A stretch of 64,000 bases of DNA, from assembly GCF_030385785.1 (NCBI RefSeq), contig NZ_JAUEDK010000005.1, positions 62,001-126,000 on the forward strand, written 5' to 3'. Position 1 is the first letter of the stretch. Each line of letters begins with the position of its first letter. The notes beneath the pieces were generated by a model. That model ran no database searches. It saw nothing but the letters and a program-made list of their open reading frames with translations, and had not been told where the DNA came from. A program made the position numbers and the translations under genes. Below, in pieces: positions 9,552 through 18,549 of this stretch. This DNA is from Crenobacter oryzisoli (GTDB lineage Bacteria; Pseudomonadota; Gammaproteobacteria; Burkholderiales; Chromobacteriaceae).

Positions 9552-10238
9552 TCACGTCGCCGCCCGCTTATCCTCGAGCCAGGTGCCGACATTCCGGGTC
9601 TCTTCCTCGTGACCGGGCTCACGCCAGGTCTCGCGCAGCGCCTCGTCCTGCCAGCGCTGCAGCGACGGCAGGGCAAGCAGCCGCGCCGCATAGGCCTGCG
9701 CCGGCGCGCCCAGCGTCAGCCCGTAGGTCTGCACCCGGAACGCCACCGGGGCGAAGAAGGCATCGACGGCGCTGAACGCCGAACCGGCCAGGAACGGCCC
9801 ACCAAAACGCTCCAGCCCTTCCGACCACAGCGCATCGAGCCGCGCCAAGTCACGCTGCAGCGCCTCCGGTATCGTCTCCAGGTTCACTCTCACCCCACAG
9901 TTCATTGGGCAATGCTGGCGCAGTGCGAAGAAGCCGGCATGCATCTCGGCGGCGGCACAGCGTGCCCAGGCCCGCGCTGCGACATCGGCCGGCCAGACAC
10001 CAACATGGTGTTCGGCCAGGTATTCGATGATGCCCAGCGAGTTCCAGAGCACCGTGCCGCCGTCGTGCAGGCACGGTACCTGACCGGTCGGTGAAAAGGC
10101 CCGGAAGGTCTCATAGCTCGAGCCGTTGGCGAACGGCACCAAGCGCTCCTCGAACGGGATGGCAAGCTCGCGTAGCAGCACCCACGGCCGCAGTGACCAG
10201 GACGAGTAGTTCTTGTTGGCGATGTAAAGTTGGTACAC
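9552..10238 (-). CDS. Glutathione S-transferase family protein
   Basis: A 228-residue soluble protein with an N-terminal thioredoxin-like domain (IANKNYSSWSLRPW at about residues 6-19 with the candidate catalytic Ser/Tyr cluster, and GQVPCLHDGG, the cis-Pro glutathione-binding motif) and an all-helical C-terminal domain. The NKNYSSWSLRPW start is typical of a proteobacterial GST subgroup of unknown substrate. The start is GTG at 10238 with CAGGAG eight bases upstream. The neighbours on the same strand are small detoxification-type enzymes, so a broad stress or detoxification role is plausible but not shown. Confidence 0.88.
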   Translation of the reverse strand: MYQLYIANKNYSSWSLRPWVLLRELAIPFEERLVPFANGSSYETFRAFSPTGQVPCLHDGGTVLWNSLGIIEYLAEHHVGVWPADVAARAWARCAAAEMHAGFFALRQHCPMNCGVRVNLETIPEALQRDLARLDALWSEGLERFGGPFLAGSAFSAVDAFFAPVAFRVQTYGLTLGAPAQAYAARLLALPSLQRWQDEALRETWREPGHEEETRNVGTWLEDKRAAT

Positions 10239-10263
10239 GCGTCAGGCTCCTGTCAGAAAGAAA

Positions 10264-10803
10264 TCAAGCATCGAACACGATCTCGGCTGCCGGCAACGCC
10301 TGGATCGGCACGCCAAAGCTGCGGATCGCCGACAGCGTGGCATTGTGGTGTGTGCGGATCTGCGCGGCACTGGCGTGTGTCTTGTCGTGGGTGGTATGTG
10401 CGTCGGCGGCCAAGGTCAGCTGATAACCGAGCCCGGCGGCTCGGCGCGTAGTGGTATCGACGCACACCTCGGTCGCGTAGCCGCACAACACCAGCCGGGT
10501 GGCACCCAGCACCGCCAGCCGTTCGGCCAGATCGGTGCGTAGGAACGAATCCGGTGTAGTCTTGCGCACCACCGGGTCATCCGGGCGCGCGTCCAGGCCG
10601 GCCGCCAGCGCCCAGCCGGGTGAGCCGTATTCGATCGGCGTGCCCGAGCTCTCGTGCTGCACGAACAGCACCGGCACCTTGGCGGTACGGGCGCGGGCAA
10701 TCAGGCCGTTGATGCGGTCGATCACCGCATCGGCCTCATAGGGGCGCGGCTCGGGCTCGAACAGCACGTTTTGCACATCGATCACGATCAGGGCGGAACT
10801 CAT
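10264..10803 (-). CDS. Isochorismatase-like cysteine hydrolase
   Basis: A 179-residue Rossmann-like hydrolase. The family triad is visible: Asp in ALIVIDVQN (residues 4-12), Lys in VVRKTTPDSF, and the nucleophile Cys in LCGYATEVCVDTTTRRA. The usual cis-peptide-preceding segment is present. Family members hydrolyse isochorismate, nicotinamide or related amides; the absence of siderophore genes argues against true isochorismatase, so the substrate is unknown. ATG 10803 is chosen because AAAGGA lies upstream; an upstream ATG would add 11 residues. It ends 25 bases before the GST gene, probably the same transcript. Confidence 0.88.
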   Translation of the reverse strand: MSSALIVIDVQNVLFEPEPRPYEADAVIDRINGLIARARTAKVPVLFVQHESSGTPIEYGSPGWALAAGLDARPDDPVVRKTTPDSFLRTDLAERLAVLGATRLVLCGYATEVCVDTTTRRAAGLGYQLTLAADAHTTHDKTHASAAQIRTHHNATLSAIRSFGVPIQALPAAEIVFDA

Positions 10804-10872
10804 CGGGACATCCTTTGCACGGGGGAAGCGTCCCATATTACGCGCATGGCATGACGTGTACAGTCCCTTGCC

Positions 10873-11337
10873 TCAGACGATGGCGACCCAGATCTCGATC
10901 TCGCCGTCCGGTCTGGCCGGCTCCTGCCCCGCGCCATACAACTCGAAATCAGGCCTGTGCGCCGACCGGTAGCTCGAATTCGGCAGCCAGTCGAACAGGA
11001 TGGCCCGCCAGGTTTTGCCCAGAGTGGCCGCAGTGCCACGATGCGCGAACACCGCATAGCGCTGTGGCGTGATCCGCATCCGCCCCAGGCCAGGGTCGTG
11101 TTCGTCGAAGGCAATCACCTCGACCGCACACCTATATTCGAAGCTCTGCGCATCTGCACCGCACATCACCCCATAGCGCCGTTCCCCAACCTGACCGGGC
11201 AGCGGCCCCAGCTCCTCAAATCGGCGCCACTGTTCGCCCAAGCCGGCGTCATTCTCGGTCAGCGCATGCCGCTGGCGCAGCCCGGCCAGCAGCATCAGTC
11301 GGCCATCCTCGAAACGCAGCGGCGTCAGCGCGCTCAT
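10873..11337 (-). CDS. GyrI-like / effector-binding domain protein
   Basis: A 154-residue protein that looks like a stand-alone GyrI-like (AraC effector-binding fold) domain. Supporting features are the central RYGVMCGAD strand-turn, ITPQRYAVFAHRGTAATLGKTW typical of the second repeat, the WLPNSSYRSAHRPDFELYG region, and the terminal EIEIWVAI strand. Such proteins bind small molecules or act as hydrolases of electrophilic cyclopropanes; no DNA-binding domain is present. Its ATG overlaps the stop of the DUF488 gene by ATGA-type coupling, so the two are co-translated. Confidence 0.75.
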   Translation of the reverse strand: MSALTPLRFEDGRLMLLAGLRQRHALTENDAGLGEQWRRFEELGPLPGQVGERRYGVMCGADAQSFEYRCAVEVIAFDEHDPGLGRMRITPQRYAVFAHRGTAATLGKTWRAILFDWLPNSSYRSAHRPDFELYGAGQEPARPDGEIEIWVAIV

Positions 11338-11729
11338 TGCACGTCGGCACCGCGCTGCAGCAGTTGCTCGCGCAGGATGGAGCGATGACAGTGCCGCTCA
11401 TCCTCGCAATAGCAGCCGACCGACAGATTAGTCTGGTGCGACAGCGCGGCAAGCAGGTCCAGCTCCCGGCTGGCCGCCGGCTGTTTCAGCTCGGCGACGA
11501 ACTTGCGAGTGAACGCGGCCCAGGCCTTGTCGTCCTGAGAGGCTTGGGCCGCCTGCGCCTCCTTCACCAGCTCATCCGTCGGCGACAGATTCGGGAACCA
11601 GACGTCGTAGAAATCCTTGGCGGCAAAATCCTCCTTACGCACGCCGCGCGGTGGGCGGCGCACCGTGCCGATGCGTAGGCCCTCCCCTTCGGCCCTTGGG
11701 CTACCCAGTCTGACGATTCGGATGGTCAT
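11334..11729 (-). CDS. DUF488 family protein
   Basis: A 131-residue protein of the DUF488 family, function unknown. The conserved N-terminal IRIVRLGSPR and the C-terminal LSVGCYCEDERHCHRSIL with clustered Cys and His residues are family hallmarks that suggest metal binding or a redox role. I chose ATG 11729, preceded by TAGGAG; the ATG six codons upstream lacks a site. It is the first gene of a two-gene unit with the GyrI-like protein. Confidence 0.85.
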   Translation of the reverse strand: MTIRIVRLGSPRAEGEGLRIGTVRRPPRGVRKEDFAAKDFYDVWFPNLSPTDELVKEAQAAQASQDDKAWAAFTRKFVAELKQPAASRELDLLAALSHQTNLSVGCYCEDERHCHRSILREQLLQRGADVQ

Positions 11730-11943
11730 GACGACTCCTATTGGCAATATGGAATCGGCCAGGCTGCCGGCCCCGTTCCATCGGACTGCACCGAGGGCTG
11801 TGCAGGCTAGCCGGTCCCGGCAGAATGATGAGCAGGCAGCGGCACGCCCGGCCCATCATTACTGCGTCCATTGGCGCAAAAGATGAGCATGTCCTGGTAT
11901 AAACGCCGCTCGATAGCTCGCGACAACGCGCGGGCGGGGCGGC

Positions 11944-12381
11944 TCAGACACCGATATCCTCGTTCCATAACGTTGGATTCGCCGCAATGAACTGGCGCAT
12001 CATCTCGATGCAGCGTGGGTCCTGCACCACGTCGACCCGCACACCACGCTCGCGTAGCAGTGTCTCCTCACCGCGAAAGGTGACGTTCTCGCCGACCACG
12101 ACATGACGGATGCCATAGAGCAGGATCGCCCCCGAGCACATCGCACACGGAGACAGGGTCGTATAGAGCACGCTCTGGCTGTATACCGTGGCAGGGAGAC
12201 GGCCGGCATTCTCCAGCGCATCCATCTCTCCGTGGAGGATGGCGCTGCCGCGCTGGACCCGGAGGTTGTGGCCACGCCCGATGATCTTGCCCTCGTGGAC
12301 CAGCACGGAGCCGACGGGTATCCCCCCCTCCTGCAGTCCTGCTGCTGCCTCGGCAACAGCCGCGTCCAGAAACTCGTCCAT
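11944..12381 (-). CDS. Cytosine deaminase, yeast Fcy1-type
   Basis: A 145-residue zinc deaminase of the cytidine/deoxycytidylate superfamily. Zinc ligands are H50 in HGE (E52 the proton shuttle) and C79/C82 in SPCAMC. The whole chain tracks yeast cytosine deaminase from memory: GRGHNLRVQRGSA, ENAGRL, LYTTLSPCAMCSGAILLYG, VVGENVTF and the terminal WNEDIG all have direct equivalents in Fcy1, with constant 12-residue spacing. Bacterial cytosine deaminases are usually the unrelated CodA amidohydrolase, so this type is notable. Predicted reaction: cytosine to uracil. GGGAGG lies upstream of the ATG. No pyrimidine transport gene is adjacent. Confidence 0.85.
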   Translation of the reverse strand: MDEFLDAAVAEAAAGLQEGGIPVGSVLVHEGKIIGRGHNLRVQRGSAILHGEMDALENAGRLPATVYSQSVLYTTLSPCAMCSGAILLYGIRHVVVGENVTFRGEETLLRERGVRVDVVQDPRCIEMMRQFIAANPTLWNEDIGV

Positions 12382-12651
12382 GCATACCTCCCTCTGTGAT
12401 CACGATAGGGTGTCAACGAATCAGCATACTGGCAACGGGCCGTGTCACGGCTCGGCGCGGGCCCGCAGCTAACAGAACCTCAGTATTATTCAATGGTCTC
12501 CACAAGATGCCGACGGTTTTCCGGTGCAGCATTGGGCTCGGGCCAGAACTCAAGCATATGGCTGATCTTGCCATTGATGTCCATGGGAAACAAAATGTCC
12601 CTCGCATTTTGAACCCCATCAAGTATCGCCCGACATAGACCAGCCGAACCA

Positions 12652-12834
12652 TCACGCCACTGACAAGGCCTTGATGGCCAGCAGGAACAGGACCATCGCA
12701 TGCCAGTACCGCGAACGTCTCAGCTTGATCGATATCCAGCGCCGCTCGCCATTGCGGTCGAGATTGAGCCAGGCGAAGAGGCTGTGCTCCTTGGCGGTGA
12801 GCCGCACCACCAGCCCGATGATCAACAGGATCAT
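12652..12834 (-). CDS. Possible small membrane protein
   Basis: A 60-codon frame beginning MILLIIGLVVRL, with hydrophobic segments at both ends (residues 1-12 and about 45-60) flanking a basic centre. I do not recognise it. The ribosome binding site is weak and a longer start at 12906 is possible. It may be a real small membrane protein, a remnant, or chance. Confidence 0.25.
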   Translation of the reverse strand: MILLIIGLVVRLTAKEHSLFAWLNLDRNGERRWISIKLRRSRYWHAMVLFLLAIKALSVA

Positions 12835-12946
12835 CTGAGTTTGTTCGGTATAGGATGACGGGGCAACGGACCGTGGCCAGCATCGGGCATGCTTGTCACA
12901 CCCCACTTCATGACAAAAGCTTAGTCACTCGCCAGGTTGGCCGAAC

Positions 12947-12955
12947 CCCGTCCCG
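12947..12955 (+). repeat. TTGGCCGAA repeat copy upstream of sbcB
   Basis: Perfect intergenic copy of the dispersed 9-mer, 38 bases before the sbcB start. Confidence 0.85.
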
Positions 12956-12992
12956 GTGCGACAATCACGCCATTGCATCGACACCCTTGCCC

Positions 12993-14414
12993 ATGCTCAA
13001 CCACACCTTCTTCTGGCACGACTACGAAACCTTCGGAGCCGAACCACGCCGCGACCGGCCATCGCAGTTCGCCGGCGTGCGCACCGACGCCGAGCTCAAC
13101 GAGATCGGCGAGCCGGTGATGCTGTACTGCAAGCCAAGCCCGGACTATCTGCCCTCGCCCGAGGCCTGCCTGCTCACCGGCATCACCCCGCAGCACTGCC
13201 TGGCGCATGGCGTGGCCGAGCACGAATTCGCCGGCGTGATCGAGCGCGAGCTGTCACAGCCGAACACCGTCGGCGTCGGCTACAACTCGATCCGCTTCGA
13301 CGACGAGGTGACCCGTTTCCTGTTCTGGCGCAACCTGATCGACCCATACGCGCGCGAATGGCGCGACGGCTGCGGCCGCTGGGACCTCTTGGACCTGGTG
13401 CGCGCCACCTATGCGCTGCGCCCGGACGGCATCGAGTGGCCGACGCACGAAGACGGCCGGCCCAGTTTCAAGCTGGAGCACCTGTCCAAGGCCAACGGCC
13501 TGGTGCACGAGGCCGCCCACGACGCTCTGTCCGACGTGCGTGCCACCATCGCGCTGGCGCAGCTGATCCGCACCAAGCAGCCCAAGCTGTTCGACTATTA
13601 CTTTTCCCTGCGCAAAAAGGACGAGGCGCGGCTGCAGCTGTCGCTACACGCACCGAAACCGGTGCTGCACGTGTCGGGTATGTACGGGGTGGAGCGCGGC
13701 AACCTGGCGCTGGTCTGGCCCTTGGCCGAACACCCGAGCAACAAGAACGAGGTGATCGTCTGGGATCTGGCCTACGATCCGCAGGAACTGGTCGGCCTGG
13801 GCCCGGAGGCGATCCGCGAACGCATGTTCACCCGCGCCGACGAGCTGCCCGAGGGCGTGGAGCGGCTGCCGATCAAGACCATCCACCTCAACAAGTCGCC
13901 GTTCGTGGTCGGCAACCTGAAAGTGCTGTCGGCCGAACGCGCCGCCCACTGGGGCATCGACCTCGACCAGGTGCAGCGCCATGCCGAGCGCGCCGCGCGA
14001 CTGCCCAATCTCGCCGGGGTCTGGCGCGCGGTGTACAACCGGCCGACGCTGGAGATGCCGGACGTGGACGAGAACCTGTACGGCGGCTTCGTCGGCGGCA
14101 ACGACCGGCGCACGCTGACCCGGCTGCGCGGCTTGGCGGCGCCGCAGCTAGCGCTGGAGCAGCCGTATTTCGACGACGTTCAACTGGCCCGGCTGGTGCA
14201 GCGCTATCGGGCGCGCAACTTCCCCGAATCGCTCAGCGGCGAGGAGCTGGGCCACTGGCAAGGCTGGTGCCGCAAGAAGCTCTTGGACGGCGAACCGGCC
14301 GGCCGCACCCGAGCGCAGTGCCTCGCCGAGGTGGCGGCGCTGGAGGTCGACGCCGACGAGCGCGGCCGAGCCATCCTGGCGGCGGTGCGCGATTATGCCG
14401 AAACGCTGATCTAG
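12993..14414 (+). CDS. sbcB: Exodeoxyribonuclease I
   Basis: A 473-residue 3'-5' single-strand DNA exonuclease acting in recombination and mismatch repair. The DnaQ-like DEDDh core is complete: D10 and E12 in [17 protein letters not shown] (ExoII region), and [15 protein letters not shown] with the final His and Asp. The central SH3-like and C-terminal helical regions follow, and length matches E. coli ExoI (about 475). I start at the ATG that gives [15 protein letters not shown], although no clear ribosome binding site precedes it. It has a TTGGCCGAA copy upstream, one inside, and an inverted pair directly after its stop. Confidence 0.95.
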   Translation: MLNHTFFWHDYETFGAEPRRDRPSQFAGVRTDAELNEIGEPVMLYCKPSPDYLPSPEACLLTGITPQHCLAHGVAEHEFAGVIERELSQPNTVGVGYNSIRFDDEVTRFLFWRNLIDPYAREWRDGCGRWDLLDLVRATYALRPDGIEWPTHEDGRPSFKLEHLSKANGLVHEAAHDALSDVRATIALAQLIRTKQPKLFDYYFSLRKKDEARLQLSLHAPKPVLHVSGMYGVERGNLALVWPLAEHPSNKNEVIVWDLAYDPQELVGLGPEAIRERMFTRADELPEGVERLPIKTIHLNKSPFVVGNLKVLSAERAAHWGIDLDQVQRHAERAARLPNLAGVWRAVYNRPTLEMPDVDENLYGGFVGGNDRRTLTRLRGLAAPQLALEQPYFDDVQLARLVQRYRARNFPESLSGEELGHWQGWCRKKLLDGEPAGRTRAQCLAEVAALEVDADERGRAILAAVRDYAETLI

Positions 14415-14430
14415 CCCCCTGCCCGCCCCA

Positions 14431-14474
14431 TTCGGCCAACCTTGCGCCCATGATGCGCCGCAAGGTTGGCCGAA
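14431..14474 (+). terminator. Hairpin built from inverted TTGGCCGAA repeats
   Basis: Seventeen bases after the sbcB stop, TTCGGCCAACCTTGCG (14431-14446) faces its reverse complement at 14459-14474, forming a 16-bp stem around a 12-base loop. Both arms contain the window-wide 9-mer. Position after sbcB and before miaA fits a transcription terminator or attenuator, although no T-run follows. Paired DUS serve as terminators in Neisseria; the same use here is inferred. Confidence 0.65.
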
Positions 14475-14521
14475 AGCCCCACCGATGCGACAATGCGCGC
14501 ATTTTCGACCCAGGCAAGCTC

Positions 14522-15460
14522 ATGACCGCCCCCCTTCCCGCGATATTCCTGATGGGCCCGACCGCCTCCGGCAAGACCGGTCTGGCGCTCGAGCTGGCAC
14601 GCCGCTATGACATGGAAATCGTCAGCGTCGACTCGGCGCTGGTCTATCGCGACATGGACATCGGCACCGCCAAGCCCAGTGCCGACGAACTGGCCCAAGT
14701 GCCGCACCACCTGATTGACATCATCGCCCCCACCGAGTCGTACTCGGCCGCCGAATTCCACGCCGACGCGTTGCGGCTGATCGCTGACATCCACGCGCGA
14801 GGCAAGATCGCCATGCTGGCCGGCGGCACCATGCTCTATTACAAGGCGTTGGAGGAAGGGTTGTCCGATCTGCCGCAGGCCGACCCGGCCACCCGTGCCG
14901 CGCTCGACACCGAGGCAGCCGAACAGGGCTGGCCGGCTTTGCACGCACAGCTGGCCGCCGTCGACCCCACCACCGCCGCTCGGCTGGCGCCAAACGACTC
15001 GCAGCGCATCCAGCGCGCGCTGGAGATCTACCGGCTGACCGGCGAGCCGATGTCGGCGCTGCTGGCGCGCGAGCACGACAGCAAACCGGCCCTGAATCTG
15101 TTGAAGCTGGCGCTGCTGCCGGACGACCGTGCTTGGTTGCACGAACGCATCGCGCTGCGCTTTAAGCTCATGCTGGAGGCTGGCTTCGTCGACGAGGTAC
15201 GCACGCTGCGAGCCAAGTACCCGACCCTGTCGCTGGAGCTGCCGTCGATGCGCTGTGTCGGCTACCGTCAGGCTTGGCAGTATCTGGACGGAGAACTGAC
15301 CGAGACCGAATTCTTCGAGAAGGGCGTGGTTGCCACCCGCCAGCTCGCCAAGCGCCAGCACACCTGGATGCGCAGCATGGCCGACCTGACCGTGATCAAC
15401 TGCCAGCAGGCCGATCTAGTGACACCGGCCTGCCGCGCGATCGACGCCTGGCAGCACTAA
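14522..15460 (+). CDS. miaA: tRNA dimethylallyltransferase MiaA
   Basis: A 312-residue enzyme that transfers a dimethylallyl group to A37 of tRNAs reading UNN codons. The P-loop GPTASGKT (residues 12-19), [19 protein letters not shown], the [19 protein letters not shown] stretch, and [11 protein letters not shown] are all family-typical, and [14 protein letters not shown] marks the tRNA-binding region. Length is normal. The frame extends far upstream through sbcB, but the family start is the ATG after the hairpin. It is not next to hfq or mutL here. Confidence 0.96.
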   Translation: MTAPLPAIFLMGPTASGKTGLALELARRYDMEIVSVDSALVYRDMDIGTAKPSADELAQVPHHLIDIIAPTESYSAAEFHADALRLIADIHARGKIAMLAGGTMLYYKALEEGLSDLPQADPATRAALDTEAAEQGWPALHAQLAAVDPTTAARLAPNDSQRIQRALEIYRLTGEPMSALLAREHDSKPALNLLKLALLPDDRAWLHERIALRFKLMLEAGFVDEVRTLRAKYPTLSLELPSMRCVGYRQAWQYLDGELTETEFFEKGVVATRQLAKRQHTWMRSMADLTVINCQQADLVTPACRAIDAWQH

Positions 15461-15484
15461 TGTTGACTTCGTGTTACGATGACG

Positions 15485-15513
15485 TTGACTGAAGTGATAA
15501 CTGCCGTTATAGT
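15485..15513 (+). promoter_or_regulatory. Promoter and operator of the MarR gene
   Basis: TTGACT (15485-15490) and TATAGT (15508-15513) are 17 bases apart. A dyad ATAAC-N4-GTTAT (15497-15510) overlaps the -10 element, as expected of an autorepressing MarR operator. The start codon at 15520 lies only seven bases after the -10, so transcription would begin at about the ATG, predicting a leaderless or nearly leaderless mRNA. Confidence 0.55.
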
Positions 15514-15519
15514 TTCGTT

Positions 15520-16041
15520 ATGGACAAGACCCTCAACGCTCCGATCATCAACGAATCGTTCAGCCGAAGCGAGCAAGCGCTCGATCGCATTGCTCGCCAA
15601 CTGCCGCACATGCCGCGCCAGGAAATCATCCTCACGCGGCTGTACTACCATGTGCTGGGCTACCTGAGCGACTACTTCAATGCCGAGCTCAAACAGCATG
15701 GCCTCAATGAGACCATCTGGATGGCCCTGATGGTGCTCTACACCCGCGACAACGAGACGATCTTCCCGTCCGATCTGTCTGAAGCGTTGTCATTCTCGCG
15801 CACCAATGCCACCCGTGTAGTCGACGATCTGGTCGAACAAGGCTGGGTAGAACGCATCCCCTGCCCGGTCGACCGTCGCAAGACCCGCCTCGCGCTGACC
15901 GAAGCCGGCCGCGAGTTCATCAACGGCATTCTGCCGGAGCGCCACCGCCAGCTGCGCACTCTGTGGGACGAGTTCAGCACGGACGAAAAGAACAGCATGG
16001 AGCACCTGCTGCGCAAACTGCTGGCTCGCCTCGGCGGCTAA
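15520..16041 (+). CDS. MarR-family transcriptional regulator
   Basis: A 173-residue winged-helix regulator. Central residues about 85-125 hold the recognition helix SEALSFSRTNATRVVDDLVEQG and the wing WVERIPCPVDRRKTRLALTEAG, a clear MarR pattern (DRR-K-T wing). Flanking helices form the dimerisation domain. Its own promoter with an embedded dyad suggests negative autoregulation. No efflux pump lies beside it, so the target is unknown; the downstream gene is convergent and separated by a terminator. No Shine-Dalgarno precedes the ATG, consistent with a leaderless message. Confidence 0.92.
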   Translation: MDKTLNAPIINESFSRSEQALDRIARQLPHMPRQEIILTRLYYHVLGYLSDYFNAELKQHGLNETIWMALMVLYTRDNETIFPSDLSEALSFSRTNATRVVDDLVEQGWVERIPCPVDRRKTRLALTEAGREFINGILPERHRQLRTLWDEFSTDEKNSMEHLLRKLLARLGG

Positions 16042-16083
16042 CACCCGATCACAAACGGGGATGAACACCTCATCACCTTGCTT

Positions 16084-16111
16084 AAACACCCGCAATTCTG
16101 CGGGTGTTTTT
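16084..16111 (+). terminator. Rho-independent terminator after marR
   Basis: Stem AAACACCCGCA with TGCGGGTGTTT around a 4-base loop, followed by T residues. It sits 42 bases after the MarR stop and can also serve the convergent transporter gene. Confidence 0.85.
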
Positions 16112-16209
16112 CCACGCGCGCCCGATCCAAGGGCCCATCACCGGGCCAACAAGCGAAGAGCCCCTTATCACCCGTCAGGAGCCGATTTGCGCTTGCGCGA
16201 TCGGATCAA

Positions 16210-18183
16210 CTAAGTACTGACCTGCATCGGCAGCAGCACCATGTGCCGGCCACTCAGATGGAGTCGCTCCTGAATATCCTGTGGTGCGCTGTTGTGCAGC
16301 CAAGCGTTGAGGAAGTTCACCTTGCGGAAAATCAGCTTGCTGGCAAAGCAGACGCTACCGGGGTAATCATCCATCGCTTTTTCGACCTGCTGGGCGAACT
16401 CCGTTATCGTATCGGTACTGAACCCCATGCGTGCTTCAGCCGCCAGGCCATGATGGTGGCAGAAACTGGTGTAGTAGTTGAGCGCCTTCTTGATCGAATC
16501 TTGCAACGCGTGCAGCTGCTCCTGCCCCTCATAACTTTGCGCATCCACTTCGCCCACTGCGATAAACACGAAATTCTTGAAATGATCGGGGAACAGCCGC
16601 TGCACCCACAAGAATGCGTGCATGCTGGCACCACGATGCTTGCCGACCAGCACGATCGCGGTCGGCTTGCTCTTGTCGATGGCAGGGATGGCATCGGGCG
16701 GCAGGTCTTCCAGCTCGCCAGCGAACATGGCATCCGATTCGGCCAGCTGAGCGCGAGTCTGGTCGTAATGGCGCCGGATAATGAAACACAGCCAGATCAC
16801 ACTGCTGGTGACCAGCAGCGTCAGCCAGCCGCCTTCAACAAACTTCACGGACACGGTGATGACCAGCACAATAGAGGTGACGGTAAGGCCCAGTGCCGAC
16901 AGGCAGAAATGATGCAGCCATTGCTTCGACTCGTGCCGGTTGCGCCACCAATAGGTACACAAGCCGAGTAACGACAGGCTGAAAGTCAGGAACACGTTGA
17001 TGCTGTAAAGCACGACCAGCGCGGACACCTCGCCGCGGGTCCACAGCAGAATCGCTACGCTTGCGATGCCCATCACCATGATGCCGTTTTGCCTTACCAG
17101 CCGGGTGGACAGATCGCGAAAATGGCGCGGCACCCAGTAATGACCCGCCATATTGGATAGTACGGTCGGGCCGTCCAGAAAACCGGTTTGGGCACCGACC
17201 AGCAGCAAGCCGGCTTCGAAAGCCAGCACCAGAGCGAGCAGACCATGGTTGAACCATGGCGTGCCGACGCCCATGTGCTCGATAACGCTGCGAAAGACCA
17301 CGGCATTGAGCGTCTGCCCTTCCACCTGCCTAGCGTCCCAGAGCACATAGAGCAAAATGATGCCACCAGCGGTGAAGGCGAGTGACAGCGCCATATAGAG
17401 CATGGTGCGCCGACCATGCCTCACCTTCGGTTCGGCCAGCATATTGACGTTGTTGGATACCGCCTCAAGGCCGGTATAGGTACCGCCCCCCATCGAAAAG
17501 GCCCGCAACATCAGCGCGATGACAAACAGGCTACCCATGTCATGCGACAGGCTGCGGGTTTGCTGCACGGTGTCGGGCACCAGCGTGGGTAAATGGCTGG
17601 CATGCGCCAGCACGCCATACACAATCAGCCCGACGTGCAACACAACAAAGCCCATGAAGATGGGCAGCAGCACCATGATCGACTCCTTCATGCCGCGAAA
17701 ATTAAGAAAACTCAGCAGCACGATCAGCCCCAGTTCCGTCGCGAGCTTGAAGGTCTGCACTCCGACCGGCAGCAGGCTGAAGAAGGCATCCACCCCGCTG
17801 GCTGTCGATGTAGCGATGGTCAGCACATAGTCCACCAGCAAGGCGGCCCCCGACACCAGGCCCACGCGAGGCCCGAGCAGTGCCGTCGCCACCTTGTAGC
17901 CGCCACCCCCGGTGGGGAACAGCTCGATCACCTGGTTGTAGCCGAGCGAAATGATGAACACCGTCAGCGCGGTAGCGAGAGCCAGATACAGGCCGAGATG
18001 GGTGTGCGTACCTAGCGTCAGGAACGCCTCTTCCGGACCGTAACAGGATGACGACAAGCCGTCCGCCCCCAGCCCCACCCAGGCCAATAGTGGTGCGACC
18101 GCAATGGCATGGCGCGTTTTGGGGTCGAGCGGATCAAGCGGGGCACCAAAGGTGATTTCACGGAGCTTGGCAAGGGTGACCAT
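16210..18183 (-). CDS. APC-family permease, KimA-like potassium transporter
   Basis: A 657-residue inner-membrane protein with about twelve membrane spans (residues 25-490) followed by a cytoplasmic domain of about 150 residues. The N-terminal VGLGADGLSSSCYGPEEAFLTLG and GGGGYKVATALLGPRVGLVSGAALLVDYVLTIATS resemble the KimA/YdaO group of high-affinity K+ importers rather than amino-acid carriers, and the soluble tail fits this group. ATG 18183 is chosen because GAGG lies upstream; an earlier ATG would add 14 residues. I see no c-di-AMP riboswitch upstream, which controls the Bacillus homologue. Substrate K+ is an inference. Confidence 0.78.
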   Translation of the reverse strand: MVTLAKLREITFGAPLDPLDPKTRHAIAVAPLLAWVGLGADGLSSSCYGPEEAFLTLGTHTHLGLYLALATALTVFIISLGYNQVIELFPTGGGGYKVATALLGPRVGLVSGAALLVDYVLTIATSTASGVDAFFSLLPVGVQTFKLATELGLIVLLSFLNFRGMKESIMVLLPIFMGFVVLHVGLIVYGVLAHASHLPTLVPDTVQQTRSLSHDMGSLFVIALMLRAFSMGGGTYTGLEAVSNNVNMLAEPKVRHGRRTMLYMALSLAFTAGGIILLYVLWDARQVEGQTLNAVVFRSVIEHMGVGTPWFNHGLLALVLAFEAGLLLVGAQTGFLDGPTVLSNMAGHYWVPRHFRDLSTRLVRQNGIMVMGIASVAILLWTRGEVSALVVLYSINVFLTFSLSLLGLCTYWWRNRHESKQWLHHFCLSALGLTVTSIVLVITVSVKFVEGGWLTLLVTSSVIWLCFIIRRHYDQTRAQLAESDAMFAGELEDLPPDAIPAIDKSKPTAIVLVGKHRGASMHAFLWVQRLFPDHFKNFVFIAVGEVDAQSYEGQEQLHALQDSIKKALNYYTSFCHHHGLAAEARMGFSTDTITEFAQQVEKAMDDYPGSVCFASKLIFRKVNFLNAWLHNSAPQDIQERLHLSGRHMVLLPMQVST

Positions 18184-18549
18184 CGCAACCTCGTAGTGAG
18201 CTGGATGAACTTGAGCAGGATGCACTGAAGTATATGAACAACCGCAGCAATAAGGCCCCGCTTTCCCCCTTCATACCAGCCGCCGCCCAGCAAAGTTTGC
18301 GAGCGGTTGACGGGGTACTTGCCACCAAGATGCTGAGCGCAGCGAAGACGGCTATTTCGGGCCATTGCCCGACACGGAGCATGCCCCTGCTCCCTCCCCA
18401 TCCCACGCCGAGCCAATTCAACGGACGCGCTCCCCGACTGCAGCGCAACCGGCAAGCCATAGCAAACAGGGCCAAGCAATGCTTGACCCTGTTTGTGGTG
18501 CTGGTGCGGCGTTGCCGAATAGCTCGCGCCCTAACCGACAACGCTCACA
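18184..18549. other. Intergenic region with a terminator, upstream of the K+ transporter gene
   Basis: 366 bases without a supported gene. The right part contains the terminator of the small minus-strand gene (18463-18495); the left part is the transporter leader. No riboswitch-like conserved structure was recognised. Confidence 0.45.
18463..18495 (-). terminator. Terminator of the small conserved protein gene
   Basis: A long stem, CAAACAGGG with CCCTGTTTG extended by CAAGC/GCTTG around a 3-base loop, with one mismatch. It lies 54 bases beyond the stop of the minus-strand gene ending at 18550. Confidence 0.55.

Larger units (their letters stand above)
12382..12992. other. Long intergenic region before sbcB
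   Basis: About 610 bases without a securely supported gene. A minus-strand frame at 12486-12701 ends in a peptide resembling the tail of some real protein but has no start or family I recognise; it may be a remnant. A possible small membrane protein (12652-12834) is listed separately. A TTGGCCGAA repeat lies at 12947-12955. Confidence 0.4.

Noticed and set aside
12486-12701. Minus-strand frame ending in ILFPMDINGKISHMLEFWPEPN
   Set aside because: The last part looks protein-like, but there is no start, ribosome binding site or family I recognise; treated as a possible remnant only.
18184-18549. c-di-AMP riboswitch upstream of the KimA-like gene
   Set aside because: No conserved ydaO-type element was recognisable; only a terminator of the neighbouring gene is present.
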